Shown: one piece after another, positions 17,536-26,512 of the stretch | Layout: the number at the start of each line of letters is the position of its first letter | Numbering within the stretch: the first letter of the stretch is position 1 | Assembly (NCBI GenBank): GCA_025210795.1 | Contig: JAOAQZ010000039.1 | Coordinates: 1-64,000 of the forward strand | Reading direction: 5' to 3' | Source of the DNA: Cohaesibacter sp. | GTDB lineage: Bacteria > Pseudomonadota > Alphaproteobacteria > Rhizobiales > Cohaesibacteraceae | Length of the DNA: 64,000 nucleotides | The notes under the pieces: model-generated | Told to the model about the DNA's origin: nothing | The model's input: the letters and a program-made list of their open reading frames with translations, nothing else | The model's database searches: none | Made by a program: the position numbers and the translations under genes

Positions 17536-18948
17536 TTACGCGATCTGTTTCAGCCAGTTCTTCACATCGTCAAGCGCTCGTTTCGTAAGCGCTTTTTTCT
17601 TTGATAGCTGCTTTTCCACCCCGCGCATTTTGGACCCATCTTCCCGCCTTTTGGAAAATTCAACGGCTGGAAACAGACCAAAATTCACATTCATAGGTTG
17701 GAAGGAGCGCTGCCCGCCATTGCTGTCAATCAAATGGCCACCCGTGATATGCGCAAGAAGGGCACCAAAAGCTGTTGTCTCAGGCGGTGTCATCGCCTCG
17801 CGCCCCTTGGCTTCTGCGGCGAAAAAACGACCGGTTAGCAAGCCGATTGCCGCACTCTCCACATAACCTTCACAACCGGTGATCTGACCGGCAAATCGCA
17901 AATGCGGATGGCTTTTAAGGCGCAAAGTCCCATCAAGCAATTTGGGGGAGTTGAGGAAGGTGTTACGATGAATGCCGCCCAAACGGGCAAATTGCGCATT
18001 TTCCAAACCGGGGATCATACGAAACACCTCGGTCTGTGCTCCATATTTCATTTTGGTCTGGAACCCGACAATATTGTAAAGCGTGCCCAGTTTGTTATCT
18101 TGGCGCAACTGAACAACCGCGTAAGGGTCGGTCTCAGGGTCATTGGGGTTGGTTAGGCCAACAGGTTTCATCGGGCCATAACGCGGGGTATCAATACCGC
18201 GCTCTGCCATAACTTCAATAGGCAGGCAGCCATCAAAGTATTTGGCTTTTTCCCATTCCTTGAACTCGGTTTTCTCCGCGGCCAGCATCGCCTCGATAAA
18301 GGCCTTATATTCAGCCTCATTCATACCGCAATTGATATAGTCGGCAGAAGTTCCGCTCGGCCCAATCTTGTCATAGCGGGACTGGAACCAGGCCTTATCC
18401 ATATCAATGGAATCAAAATGCACAATTGGCGCGATCGCATCGTAAAAGGCGAGCGAATCCTCACCAGTTGCCGCCAAAATAGATTGCGACAGGCTCTGGG
18501 AGGTCAGCGGTCCTGTTGCGACCAGCACGGACCCATCTTCAGCAGAAGGCAGTTCGGTAAGTTCGCAGCGTTCAATAGTGATCAGTGGATGGGTACTCAG
18601 TTTTTCCGTGACCATTTCAGAAAAAGCTTCGCGGGCAACGGCCAAGGCACCGCCAGCAGGCACGCTATTGGCATCCGCGCAGGCCATGATCAAGCTGCCG
18701 GCCTCGCGCATTTCCTGATGCAGAAGCCCAACCGCATTGGCACTTGCATCGTCTGAGCGGAAAGAATTGGAGCAAACCAGTTCAGCGCAATGATCCGTGA
18801 TATGGGCATCCGTCGTCTTGACCGGACGCATTTCATGCAGCACCACGGGAATGCCATGATTTGCCAATTGCCAAGCGGCCTCAGATCCTGCCAGCCCTGC
18901 ACCAATAATTCGGATCGCTTTATCTTCTTTGCTCACAATATCAACCAT
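17536..18948 (-). CDS. trmFO: methylenetetrahydrofolate-tRNA-(uracil-5-)-methyltransferase TrmFO
   Basis: A 470-residue FAD enzyme that makes 5-methyluridine at position 54 of tRNA, using methylenetetrahydrofolate as the carbon source. The N-terminal dinucleotide motif is [16 protein letters not shown], followed by the family signatures [25 protein letters not shown] and, near the middle, [20 protein letters not shown]. The C-terminal part has [20 protein letters not shown]. The ATG at 18948 has a poorly spaced ribosome site; a GTG at 18936 is an alternative. The 3' end of the gene, read on the opposite strand, contains the likely terminator of the convergent Sec cluster. Confidence 0.96.
   Translation of the reverse strand: MVDIVSKEDKAIRIIGAGLAGSEAAWQLANHGIPVVLHEMRPVKTTDAHITDHCAELVCSNSFRSDDASANAVGLLHQEMREAGSLIMACADANSVPAGGALAVAREAFSEMVTEKLSTHPLITIERCELTELPSAEDGSVLVATGPLTSQSLSQSILAATGEDSLAFYDAIAPIVHFDSIDMDKAWFQSRYDKIGPSGTSADYINCGMNEAEYKAFIEAMLAAEKTEFKEWEKAKYFDGCLPIEVMAERGIDTPRYGPMKPVGLTNPNDPETDPYAVVQLRQDNKLGTLYNIVGFQTKMKYGAQTEVFRMIPGLENAQFARLGGIHRNTFLNSPKLLDGTLRLKSHPHLRFAGQITGCEGYVESAAIGLLTGRFFAAEAKGREAMTPPETTAFGALLAHITGGHLIDSNGGQRSFQPMNVNFGLFPAVEFSKRREDGSKMRGVEKQLSKKKALTKRALDDVKNWLKQIA
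17571..17598 (+). terminator. plus-strand terminator inside the trmFO 3' end
   Basis: AAGCGCT (17572-17578), nine-base loop, AGCGCTT (17588-17594) and a run of six T residues (17593-17598), 95 bases after the stop of the squalene synthase-like gene. It lies within the trmFO coding region, antisense to it. Confidence 0.75.
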
Positions 18949-19099
18949 CCTGTGAAAAGTGGAAGCGCTTCTCTAGCACTGGCCGCAGAATAAGAAAAGC
19001 CTTCACATTGCTCCGCGCCGATTTTAAAGCTTGGCATAGCGGATTGCGAAGTGATACATCCAAAAGGCATCGGGGCGATTAAGTGGAGTCGATCAGGAA

Positions 19100-19726
19100 A
19101 TGGGCAATTGGAGCACAAGAATTTCCATGCTGGTTATAGCCGGTTTCCTGTCAGGCTGCATGGCGCAGATCGCCCCAACGCCAGAGCGGTGGATCAAAAC
19201 CACAAAAATGCGGGCACCAAGCGATAGCACGCTCTATATTTGTCACGCTTTTGGTTGCAAACTGAGCTATGCTTTTAAAACCAATCAGGATGATCTTGAC
19301 GCTATGACCAAGATCCTGACGAATGATCAGGAAAATGCCGAGCAAGAGCGCAAGGCTATGGGCAAGCTCATCCAGTATTTTGAGGTGCGCGTCGGACCAT
19401 CCGTTGGTTCGGACAAGGATAAAGGCGGGCTTGATCTACATAACTCCGGCACGCCGGGCCAAATGGATTGCATTGACGAAGCGTCAAACACCACGTCCTA
19501 TCTGCTCTTTGCGCAGCAAAAAGGCCTTCTGAAACATCATACCGTTTCTTCGCCAGTCGCACGCGGCTTCTTCCTTGACGGCCGCTATCCTCATGCCAGC
19601 GCAGTGGTCAAGCAAAAGATTAGCGATAGCCTTTATGCCATTGATAGCTGGGTAAAGGATAATGGGGAATTTCCAGTCATCAAACCGCTGGATGAATGGT
19701 TCGCCGAAAGACCGCAAGGCCTTTAA
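19100..19726 (+). CDS. lipoprotein with possible Cys-His-Asp protease-like fold
   Basis: A 208-residue predicted lipoprotein. The signal sequence ends in the lipobox LSGC (Cys20), so the mature protein should be anchored to a membrane facing the periplasm. The C-terminal half contains GQMDCIDEASNTTSYLLF (Cys124), RGFFLDGRYPHASAVV (His165) and LYAIDSWVKDNG (Asp182). This order and spacing resembles transglutaminase-like cysteine peptidases, where Cys, His and Asp form a triad. The assignment is a pattern inference; no family is recognised with certainty. It is divergent from trmFO with 151 bases between starts. Confidence 0.6.
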   Translation: MGNWSTRISMLVIAGFLSGCMAQIAPTPERWIKTTKMRAPSDSTLYICHAFGCKLSYAFKTNQDDLDAMTKILTNDQENAEQERKAMGKLIQYFEVRVGPSVGSDKDKGGLDLHNSGTPGQMDCIDEASNTTSYLLFAQQKGLLKHHTVSSPVARGFFLDGRYPHASAVVKQKISDSLYAIDSWVKDNGEFPVIKPLDEWFAERPQGL

Positions 19727-19851
19727 AAAATCAAAACAGATCTTCTAACCGGCAGAAACAAGGTCCAATGCGCCAAAGCATAAGGTGCATGATTGTCTGT
19801 GTGCAATTTTTCGGATGATGATCGTCTGGATCGGCCCACAAAAGGGCTCTT

Positions 19852-19965
19852 TAAAAAACGAAAGCCTACCGGGGGAGGAGGTCCGGCAGGCTTCGTTTTT
19901 TTGTTTCAAAACGGGGAGGATCGTTCTGAAACCCATCAGGTTTCATGGGAGGAGGAAGAAACCTG
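19852..19965 (-). ncRNA. three CCUCC-loop hairpins in the DUF1127 3' UTR (CcsR/cuckoo RNA-like)
   Basis: Reading the minus strand from seven bases after the DUF1127 stop: hairpin 1, 8-bp stem CAGGTTTC/GAAACCTG (19965-19958 and 19944-19937), with CCTCCTCCC in a 13-base loop. Hairpin 2, 11-bp stem (19932-19922 and 19913-19903, one G-U pair), loop ATCCTCCC. Hairpin 3, stem of about 15 bp with a bulge (19897-19883 and 19872-19858), loop containing CCTCCTCCC, followed by a T run, so it doubles as the terminator. Loops matching the anti-Shine-Dalgarno CCUCC, placed after a DUF1127 gene, are the hallmark of CcsR/cuckoo small RNAs, which in Rhodobacter are processed from the ccaF1 transcript. Structure was judged by eye. 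Confidence 0.8.
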
Positions 19966-19971
19966 AAATTC

Positions 19972-20124
19972 TTATTTCTTTGCCGCGCGGCGGGCAACGA
20001 ATTCAATATCTCCGCGTCCAATACCCAGATCATTAAGATCGCGGCTGGAGAGGCGGCTCAGCTCATTAACCGTTGTACGGTAATTACGCCACTGCCGATA
20101 GTTTTTCACGACATTATCAAACAT
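19972..20124 (-). CDS. DUF1127 small basic protein (CcaF1/YjiS-like)
   Basis: A 50-residue protein: N-terminal MFDNVVKNYRQWRNYRTTV, then the DUF1127 core ELSRLSSRDLNDLGIGRGDI and a basic tail ending in ARRAAKK. The motif L-x-x-L-S-x-R-x-L-x-D-L-G-I is complete. In Rhodobacter sphaeroides a member, CcaF1, is an RNA-binding protein that affects maturation of the small RNAs encoded behind it. Other members act in stress and nutrient responses. The start has AAGGATG about ten bases upstream. The 3' UTR carries the hairpin array described at 19852-19965. The leader contains a further hairpin (20168-20189). Confidence 0.93.
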   Translation of the reverse strand: MFDNVVKNYRQWRNYRTTVNELSRLSSRDLNDLGIGRGDIEFVARRAAKK

Positions 20125-20153
20125 TGCAGTCATCCTTGGTTGTTATGCAACGT

Positions 20154-20245
20154 GGCACAATTATTTTGCCGAGGGTTCGCTCCCTCAGCATGTTGAAAAG
20201 AGATATAATATAGTTCGCACAATTTTGCATCGCACAATTTTGCAT
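20154..20245. repeat. three related dyads upstream of the DUF1127 gene, two in a 15-bp tandem repeat
   Basis: CGCACAATTTTGCAT occurs twice in direct tandem (20216-20230 and 20231-20245). A longer relative, GGCACAATTATTTTGCC, lies at 20154-20170. All share the near-palindrome GCA-c-AATT-t-TGC with one mismatched pair. Between them, GCCGAGGG (20168-20175) and CCCTCAGC (20182-20189) form a leader hairpin. On the minus strand the tandem copies overlap possible promoter elements (TTGTGC and TATATT/TATAAT-like sequences around 20205-20240). They may be operators. Confidence 0.55.
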
Positions 20246-20436
20246 AGCTGCCGTGCGATGCATGCATTCCTAGCCCTAGCAAATGGTTTAGACAGATGGG
20301 GAAATATCTGTATCCCAATGATTCTATTGCAGTTTATTTGGCGGTTATGTGCATTTCTCAGATGTGGTATGACTAGAGGGAATGACAAGGAGCAGGGAAG
20401 GAGGGAATGACGGATGAGGTCAGCCGGCAACTGCAA

Positions 20437-20468
20437 ACAAAAAGCCGCCCCAAAAATGAGGCGGCTCT
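20437..20468 (-). terminator. terminator of uvrA
   Basis: On the minus strand AGCCGCC (opposite 20460-20466) pairs with GGCGGCT (opposite 20443-20449), then a T run, about 55 bases after the uvrA stop. Confidence 0.88.
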
Positions 20469-20521
20469 TGTAAGATCTGCGTCGTTAATGCGTTGATGGC
20501 TGGAACAATGCGCAAGCGGGC

Positions 20522-23422
20522 TTATTCCGCCGCTGCTGCCATTCGCCGTTCCAAAAGCTCTTTAAGGAAAATGCCGGTATAGCTTTTCGGGATTTTGATA
20601 AGATCCTCCGGCGTGCCTTGGCCAACAATCGTGCCGCCCCCATCACCCCCTTCAGGGCCGAGGTCGATAATCCAGTCAGCGGTTTGAATAACCTCCAAAT
20701 TATGCTCAATCACCACAACGGTGTTGCCCTGGTTCACAAGTTCATGCAGCACTTCCAGCAACTTGGCCACATCATGGAAGTGAAGACCGGTTGTCGGCTC
20801 ATCCAGAATGTAAAGCGTACGGCCGGTTGAGCGTTTAGACAGCTCTTTAGACAGCTTCACACGTTGTGCTTCCCCGCCTGACAGAGTGGTTGCCTGCTGA
20901 CCAACCTTGATATAGCCCAGCCCCACACGCTGAAGGGTGATCATCTTGTCCCGCACTGACGGCACGGCAGAAAAGAAGTCCGCTGCTTCATCAACCGTCA
21001 TTTCCAGAATGTCAGCAATGCTCTTGCCCTTAAAGAGCACTTCCAGTGTCTCACGATTATAGCGGTGACCCTTACAGACATCACAAGTAACATAGACATC
21101 TGGCAGAAAATGCATCTCAATCTTGATAACGCCGTCGCCCTGACAGGCCTCGCAACGACCGCCTTTCACATTAAAGGAAAAGCGCCCCGGCGCATATCCG
21201 CGCACTTTGGCCTCAGGCAAGCCTGCAAACCATTCCCGAATGGGCGTAAAGGCTCCGGTATAGGTGGCCGGGTTAGAGCGTGGTGTCCGGCCAATCGGGG
21301 ATTGGTCGATATCAATGATCTTGTCGATATGCTCCAGTCCCTCGATACGATCATGGGGGGAGGGCATAGCCCGCGCCTTGTTAAGGCGCATGGCCGCTCC
21401 CTTATAAAGCGTGTCGATCAGGAAGGTGGATTTGCCGCCACCAGAGACGCCAGTGACACAGGTAAAGGTGCCAAGGGGAATGGACGCTGTGACATTCTTT
21501 AGATTGTTGCCCGTGGCATTGACAACGGTAAGCTCGCGCCCTTTTTGCGGCGGCCGGCGATCATTCTCAACGCCAATACTTTTTGCCCCAGACAGATACT
21601 GCCCTGTTAAAGATGCCGGATCCGCCAAAATCTGCTCAGGCGTTCCTTCCGAGACGACCCGCCCCCCATGGATGCCAGCACCGGGACCAACGTCAATCAC
21701 ATGATCTGCGCGCAAAATAGCATCTTCGTCATGCTCACCCACGATGACGGTATTGCCCAAATCGCGCAAATGGCAAAGGGTCTCAAGCAAGCGCGCATTA
21801 TCGCGCTGATGAAGACCGATGGAAGGCTCATCCAGCACATAAAGAACGCCGGTCAGGCCCGAACCAATCTGGGAGGCCAGACGAATACGCTGGGATTCAC
21901 CACCCGAAAGGGTGCCGGAATTGCGCGACAGCGACAGATAATCAAGCCCGACATCATTCAGAAAGGCCAGACGCTCGCGAATCTCTTTTAAAATCCGCTC
22001 GGCAATTTCCTTTTGTTTCTCACTCAGGCTATCAGACAGGGAAAGGAACCAGTGGGTGGCATCTTTAATGGACAATTTGGAAATATCGGCAATATGTTTG
22101 CCATCGAGCTTAACAGCCAAAGCCTCTGGCTTGAGGCGATTGCCCTCACAAGCCGAGCACGGATGGCTGGACTGGTATTTTCCAATCTCTTCGCGGGCCC
22201 AATTGCTCTCTGTTTCACGCCAGCGCCGCTCAAGATTGGGAATCACGCCTTCAAAAGGTTTGTTGGCTTTGTAAGAGCGAGAGCCGTCATCATAGACAAA
22301 CTGGATCTTCTCTTTGCCCGTGCCATAAAGCAGAACCTCTTGCGCTTTAAATGGCAGCTCAATCCACGGAACGGTCAGCTCAAACTCATAATGTTTGGCC
22401 AGCGCCTCAAGAGTTTGGCGATAAAAAGGAGAAGTGCCCTTGGACCATGGCGCAATCGCCCCGTCTTTAAGGCTGAGAGATGTATCAGGAATGACCCGCT
22501 CGGCGCTGATCTGCAATTCGCTACCCAGACCATCACAGGTCGGGCACGCCCCGAATGGATTGTTAAAGGAAAAGAGGCGCGGCTCGATTTCCGGAATGGT
22601 AAAACCAGAGACCGGACAGGCAAATTTTTGCGAGAAAATCACTCGTTTTGCCGCGCCATCCTCTTCGTTTTGATCTGCAAATTCGGCAATAGCCAGACCG
22701 TCAGCCAAATCCAATGCAGTTTCAAGGGAATCGGCGAGGCGGGATTGCATATCAGGCCGCACGACAATCCGGTCTACCACAACCTCGATATCATGCTTGA
22801 ACTTCTTATCAAGAGCAGGGGCGTCGGCAATCTCGTAAAATTCCCCGTCAATCTTGACCCGCAAAAAGCCCTTTTTCATAAGCTCAGCCAGCTCTTTGCG
22901 ATATTCCCCCTTGCGCCCCCTTACAATCGGTGCCAGCAGATAAAGGCGGGATTTTTCGGGAAATTCCAAAATCCGGTCAACCATCTGGCTGACAGTCTGA
23001 CTTTCAATCGGCAGCCCCGTTGCAGGAGAATAAGGCACCCCAACCCGCGCAAAAAGAAGACGCATATAGTCGTAAATCTCGGTCACAGTGCCAACGGTCG
23101 AACGCGGATTTTTCGACGTGGTCTTCTGCTCGATGGAAATGGCAGGAGAGAGGCCGTCAATCTGGTCCACATCCGGCTTTTGCATCATTTCAAGGAACTG
23201 GCGCGCGTAAGCTGAAAGCGATTCCACATAGCGGCGCTGACCCTCGGCATAGATGGTATCGAACGCCAAGGAGCTTTTGCCAGAGCCCGAGAGCCCGGTC
23301 ATCACAATCAGCTTGTCGCGCGGAATATCCAGATTGACATTCTTAAGATTATGCTCGCGCGCACCGCGGATAGAAATCGACTTGAGAGATGAGGGCGACA
23401 AATCGGTTTTTGAGCTACACAT
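20522..23422 (-). CDS. uvrA: excinuclease ABC subunit A
   Basis: A 966-residue ATPase that finds DNA damage and loads UvrB in nucleotide excision repair. There are two ABC ATPase halves: Walker A motifs [14 protein letters not shown] near the N-terminus and [14 protein letters not shown] near residue 640. ABC signatures are [12 protein letters not shown] and [12 protein letters not shown], and CxxC zinc modules are present ([16 protein letters not shown] with CDVCKGHR). The frame runs upstream to 23530, but the ATG at 23422 (MCSSKTDLS) gives the normal length. It is divergent from ssb, and a LexA-type box lies between them, fitting SOS control. Confidence 0.97.
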   Translation of the reverse strand: MCSSKTDLSPSSLKSISIRGAREHNLKNVNLDIPRDKLIVMTGLSGSGKSSLAFDTIYAEGQRRYVESLSAYARQFLEMMQKPDVDQIDGLSPAISIEQKTTSKNPRSTVGTVTEIYDYMRLLFARVGVPYSPATGLPIESQTVSQMVDRILEFPEKSRLYLLAPIVRGRKGEYRKELAELMKKGFLRVKIDGEFYEIADAPALDKKFKHDIEVVVDRIVVRPDMQSRLADSLETALDLADGLAIAEFADQNEEDGAAKRVIFSQKFACPVSGFTIPEIEPRLFSFNNPFGACPTCDGLGSELQISAERVIPDTSLSLKDGAIAPWSKGTSPFYRQTLEALAKHYEFELTVPWIELPFKAQEVLLYGTGKEKIQFVYDDGSRSYKANKPFEGVIPNLERRWRETESNWAREEIGKYQSSHPCSACEGNRLKPEALAVKLDGKHIADISKLSIKDATHWFLSLSDSLSEKQKEIAERILKEIRERLAFLNDVGLDYLSLSRNSGTLSGGESQRIRLASQIGSGLTGVLYVLDEPSIGLHQRDNARLLETLCHLRDLGNTVIVGEHDEDAILRADHVIDVGPGAGIHGGRVVSEGTPEQILADPASLTGQYLSGAKSIGVENDRRPPQKGRELTVVNATGNNLKNVTASIPLGTFTCVTGVSGGGKSTFLIDTLYKGAAMRLNKARAMPSPHDRIEGLEHIDKIIDIDQSPIGRTPRSNPATYTGAFTPIREWFAGLPEAKVRGYAPGRFSFNVKGGRCEACQGDGVIKIEMHFLPDVYVTCDVCKGHRYNRETLEVLFKGKSIADILEMTVDEAADFFSAVPSVRDKMITLQRVGLGYIKVGQQATTLSGGEAQRVKLSKELSKRSTGRTLYILDEPTTGLHFHDVAKLLEVLHELVNQGNTVVVIEHNLEVIQTADWIIDLGPEGGDGGGTIVGQGTPEDLIKIPKSYTGIFLKELLERRMAAAAE

Positions 23423-23582
23423 GTTCCCAGATAGTTCCTTGGGGCCGTGCTGGAATGGACAGCATGAGGGATGATGGACGGTTAGAAAGTAGGAAATAAT
23501 GGCTGCCCTTTTAAAGAGCAAGACCACCAATCTTCAAAAATGATTCCCTAGATCATGAGATATAGCTCTTTTTTGTTGATTT

Positions 23583-23597
23583 GTACATGATTTGTTC
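23583..23597. promoter_or_regulatory. possible LexA (SOS) box between uvrA and ssb
   Basis: GTAC-ATGATTT-GTTC matches the alphaproteobacterial LexA pattern GTTC-N7-GTTC at seven of eight fixed positions. It lies 161 bases before the uvrA start and 118 before the ssb start, in the shared promoter region of two genes commonly under SOS control. Confidence 0.55.
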
Positions 23598-23714
23598 TTA
23601 AAAAGAATAGCAGCATAGAAAAGTAGTGGGTAGGGCATGTGCGTTCTGGCCTCAAAGGTTAAAAATGCGTATGCTCGTCAGCCAATATGAAATCTCAAAC
23701 TATGGAACTGAACT

Positions 23715-24266
23715 ATGGCCGGTAGCGTGAATAAAGTCATTCTTGTTGGTAATCTGGGCGCTGATCCGGATATCCGTCGTACGCAGGATGGGCGGCCGAT
23801 TTGCAACCTGTCTATTGCAACATCCGAAAACTGGAAAGATCGCAATACCGGCGAGCGCCGCGAGCGGACAGAATGGCACCGGGTTGTCATTTTCAATGAA
23901 GGCCTGTGCCGCGTTGCTGAAAATTATCTTCGCAAAGGCTCCAAGGTTTACATCGAAGGCCAGTTGCAGACCCGCAAATGGCAGGACCAGAATGGTCAGG
24001 ATCGCTATAGCACCGAGATCGTTTTGCAAGGCTTCAATTCCACTTTGACCATGCTGGATAATCGCGGCGAAGGTGGTGGCGGCGGCTTTGGCGGTGGTCA
24101 GCAAAGCGGTGGCTTTGGTGGCGGCCAAGGCGGCGGTCAACAGGGTGGCGGCTTCGGTGGTGGCCAGCAAGGGGGCGGCTTTGGCGGATCCCAAGGCGGT
24201 GGCCAGCAGGGCGGACCGCAAGGCGGTGGTTTCCGCGATGAAATGGATGATGACATTCCATTTTGA
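23715..24266 (+). CDS. ssb: single-stranded DNA-binding protein
   Basis: A 183-residue SSB. The OB fold fills about residues 1-115: [18 protein letters not shown], then [15 protein letters not shown] and [20 protein letters not shown]. The linker (about 117-172) is an almost pure Gly/Gln/Phe repeat built from units like [10 protein letters not shown]. The acidic tip DDDIPF at the C-terminus is the docking tail for repair and replication proteins. It is divergent from uvrA and followed by its own terminator. Confidence 0.97.
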   Translation: MAGSVNKVILVGNLGADPDIRRTQDGRPICNLSIATSENWKDRNTGERRERTEWHRVVIFNEGLCRVAENYLRKGSKVYIEGQLQTRKWQDQNGQDRYSTEIVLQGFNSTLTMLDNRGEGGGGGFGGGQQSGGFGGGQGGGQQGGGFGGGQQGGGFGGSQGGGQQGGPQGGGFRDEMDDDIPF

Positions 24267-24301
24267 TCTATTCGCGTTTAAGAACGCAATCATAATTCAA
24301 G

Positions 24302-24337
24302 AAAGCCCGGTATGGTGTGAAACCTGCCGGGCTTTTG
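24302..24337 (+). terminator. terminator of ssb
   Basis: AAGCCCGG (24303-24310) and CCGGGCTT (24327-24334) with a T run, about 37 bases after the ssb stop. Confidence 0.85.
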
Positions 24338-24456
24338 CAATTCTATTGATACGCCCGCAAAGCTTAAAGAGCATAGCGGTTGCGGGCCGGGCGCAACTTA
24401 GCAATATTTATCAAATCGCCTTGGGATATGCATGAAATTGCAAGGAGGTTCTGAGC

Positions 24457-25308
24457 ATGAACAAACATATGCAAGACAGCTATCTTAAACGTATTGAGCG
24501 GGTGCTGGCTTATCTGTCAGATCATCTGGATGAAGATCTTGATCTGGACAAATTGGCCGATGTGGCATGTTTCTCACGGTGTCATTTTCATCGCATCTAT
24601 CACGGTATGATGAATGAAACTGTGATCCAGACCGTTCGCCGATTGCGCATGCATCGTGCAGCAGGTGATTTGATCCGCACCAGTAGTGACATCGCAGCCA
24701 TTGCCAAACGTGCCGGATATGGCAGCGTTGAAGCATTCAGCCGCGCCTTCAAATCATCTTACGGCGCTGCCCCTGCATCTTATCGTTCATCACGTCAGGA
24801 CATTCCCGTTGTGTCTATTCCAACAATGGAGATGAAGAAAATGTTTGACGTTGAAATCAAATCAATCGATCCGATAAAACTGGCCTGTGTCGATCACCAT
24901 GGCGATTATATGCAAGTCGGAAAAGCCTTTGAAAAGGCGGGGATCTGGGCCGCAAGAAATGGTCTGCTTAATGAAAATGCCAAATCCATCGGCATCTATT
25001 ATGACGATCCGGCCTCTGTTGAAGTGGACAAGCTTCGCTCTGCCGCAGGCTTTGTTGTCGATAAGGACTATACCGACGAAGACTATGGAATCTCAACGCG
25101 CACCATTGGCGGCGGACGGCATGCAGTTTTGATCCATAAAGGGCCATATGCCGAATTGGAAAAGGCCTATCAGTGGTTCTTCGGCGCATGGCTCTCTGAA
25201 AGTGGCGAGGAAACAGCCGAGGCTCCATGCTTTGAATGTTATCTCAATGATCCCAAAACGACGGCACCATCAGAGCTGCTCACCGAAATCCATATGCCGC
25301 TCAAGTAA
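24457..25308 (+). CDS. AraC-type regulator with GyrI-like effector domain
   Basis: A 283-residue transcription regulator. The N-terminal AraC DNA-binding domain (about residues 8-112) shows both helix-turn-helix motifs: LDKLADVACFSRCHFHRIYH and IAAIAKRAGYGSVEAFSRAF. The C-terminal half (about 125-283) is a GyrI-like/SbmC effector-binding domain (IKLACVDHHGDYMQVGKAFE, HAVLIHKGPYAELEKAYQWF), a fold that binds hydrophobic or cationic drugs. The Rob/MarA-type pairing suggests a role in drug response; the target is unknown. A good site (AAGGAGG) precedes the start. An RND pump lies 1.2 kb downstream, beyond the CDF gene; a regulatory link is only a possibility. Confidence 0.92.
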   Translation: MNKHMQDSYLKRIERVLAYLSDHLDEDLDLDKLADVACFSRCHFHRIYHGMMNETVIQTVRRLRMHRAAGDLIRTSSDIAAIAKRAGYGSVEAFSRAFKSSYGAAPASYRSSRQDIPVVSIPTMEMKKMFDVEIKSIDPIKLACVDHHGDYMQVGKAFEKAGIWAARNGLLNENAKSIGIYYDDPASVEVDKLRSAAGFVVDKDYTDEDYGISTRTIGGGRHAVLIHKGPYAELEKAYQWFFGAWLSESGEETAEAPCFECYLNDPKTTAPSELLTEIHMPLK

Positions 25309-25313
25309 AAGAA

Positions 25314-25344
25314 AAAGGCTAAAGGAGGCGCCCCTTTAGCCTTT
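25314..25344. terminator. terminator between convergent araC-type and CDF genes
   Basis: A perfect 12-bp stem, AAAGGCTAAAGG (25314-25325) with CCTTTAGCCTTT (25333-25344). The T-rich flank is better on the minus strand, so it mainly serves the CDF gene but can act in both directions. Confidence 0.85.
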
Positions 25345-25374
25345 CATCTATTCTGAATTTTACTCGCTACGGAT

Positions 25375-26319
25375 CTAGATGTGCTCGCCTTGCTCGGTTG
25401 CAACATCAACGTGATCTTTATAGCTCTGCGCTTCGATGAAGATGCGCTTGATAAGCGGGAAGCGCTCACGGATCTGGCGTTCCAGATCGGCAATCACCAC
25501 CTCAAGCTGGCCGACGATCATGCTGTTCTCGAAATCAAGGCTCAGCGTCAGCAATACGTCATTAGGTCCACGATGCAGTGTACGGATCTCGTTGACGATG
25601 GTAACCGCCGGATGGGACGTGACCATCTGGGCCAGCTCATCCTCGGTTTCAGGCGAAGCAGATTCGCCAATCAGAAGCCCTTTGGTCTCATAGGCAAGCA
25701 GCATGGCCGTGCCAGCCAGAATGATGCCAATGACAATGGAGGCTGCACCATCCATCCATGGAATGTTCATGTAGTAGGAAATCGCGATGCCAACGCCAGC
25801 AACGATCAGGCCGAGCATGGCAGCCGAATCCTCAAACAGAACGGTAAAGACAGTTGGATCCTTGGAATCCTTGACGGCTTGCATCCAGCCGCGCTTACCT
25901 TTTGTGGTTCTGAACTCTCTAAAAGCAACCCACCAGGCCCAGCCTTCAAAGATGATGGCGGCACCCAGAACAACGAAGTTGATGGTTGGGTCTGATACCG
26001 GGTGCGGATTCAGAACTTTTTGAATGCCTTCGTAAATGGATAGGCCTGCGCCAACAGCGAAGATCAGCAGCGCCACCACAAATGCCCAGAAATACAACTC
26101 TGATCCATATCCAAATGGATGTTTTCTGTCGGCGGGGCGGCTCGCGCGTTTCATACCATAAAGAAGCAAACCCTGATTGCCGGTATCGACAAGGGAGTGA
26201 ATGCCTTCTGACAACATAGCTGACGAGCCTGTTACAGATGCTGCAAAAAATTTCGTGACAGCAATCAGGCCGTTACCAATCAAAGCTGCATAAATAACCT
26301 TCTTTGAGCCAGAGGCCAT
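25375..26319 (-). CDS. CDF family cation efflux transporter
   Basis: A 314-residue inner membrane transporter of the cation diffusion facilitator family. Membrane helices span the first ~215 residues and a cytoplasmic ferredoxin-like domain fills the rest. Helix 2 carries SEGIHSLVDTGNQ (His and Asp of the metal site) and helix 5 carries FEDSAAMLG, where most zinc CDFs have HxxxD. This Glu-Asp form is typical of the SLC30A9-like branch, so the transported ion is uncertain (zinc, manganese or other). It is divergent from the efflux adaptor gene. Confidence 0.92.
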   Translation of the reverse strand: MASGSKKVIYAALIGNGLIAVTKFFAASVTGSSAMLSEGIHSLVDTGNQGLLLYGMKRASRPADRKHPFGYGSELYFWAFVVALLIFAVGAGLSIYEGIQKVLNPHPVSDPTINFVVLGAAIIFEGWAWWVAFREFRTTKGKRGWMQAVKDSKDPTVFTVLFEDSAAMLGLIVAGVGIAISYYMNIPWMDGAASIVIGIILAGTAMLLAYETKGLLIGESASPETEDELAQMVTSHPAVTIVNEIRTLHRGPNDVLLTLSLDFENSMIVGQLEVVIADLERQIRERFPLIKRIFIEAQSYKDHVDVATEQGEHI

Positions 26320-26383
26320 TGCTCTTTCCCTCTCATCGTTCTGCGCCGCGCCTATTGTCTAAGCGATTCTTGTCGTCAGGTCT

Positions 26384-26425
26384 TTGACATTTGAATAAGT
26401 TTCATATATTCGATATTACTAATAT
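26384..26425 (+). promoter_or_regulatory. promoter-like elements and palindrome ahead of the RND efflux operon
   Basis: TTGACA at 26384-26389 fits a -35 element, and TATATT at 26405-26410 is a -10 candidate with a short 15-base spacer. The perfect palindrome ATATTA-C-TAATAT (26413-26425) lies directly after, where a repressor could block transcription of the pump genes starting at 26513. No regulator gene adjoins it. Confidence 0.4.
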
Positions 26426-26512
26426 AAAGATTCTTAGCCAGAGAGACCGACACAAATGCGCAAAGCACAGTCGTTTGGAAGCCTCCCCATGGAACTCGCA
26501 AAAGGCGAAACC

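Noticed and set aside
20407-20496. 29-codon frame with a good AAGGAGGG site on the plus strand
   Set aside because: It runs straight through the uvrA terminator hairpin and has no recognisable protein character; probably chance.
22013-23215. Open frame of 400 codons on the plus strand
   Set aside because: Antisense shadow of uvrA; no plausible ribosome site or domain.
24073-24240. Gly/Gln-codon tandem repeats in ssb as a possible mobile or CRISPR-like repeat
   Set aside because: The repeats are explained by the low-complexity GGGFGGGQQ linker of SSB.
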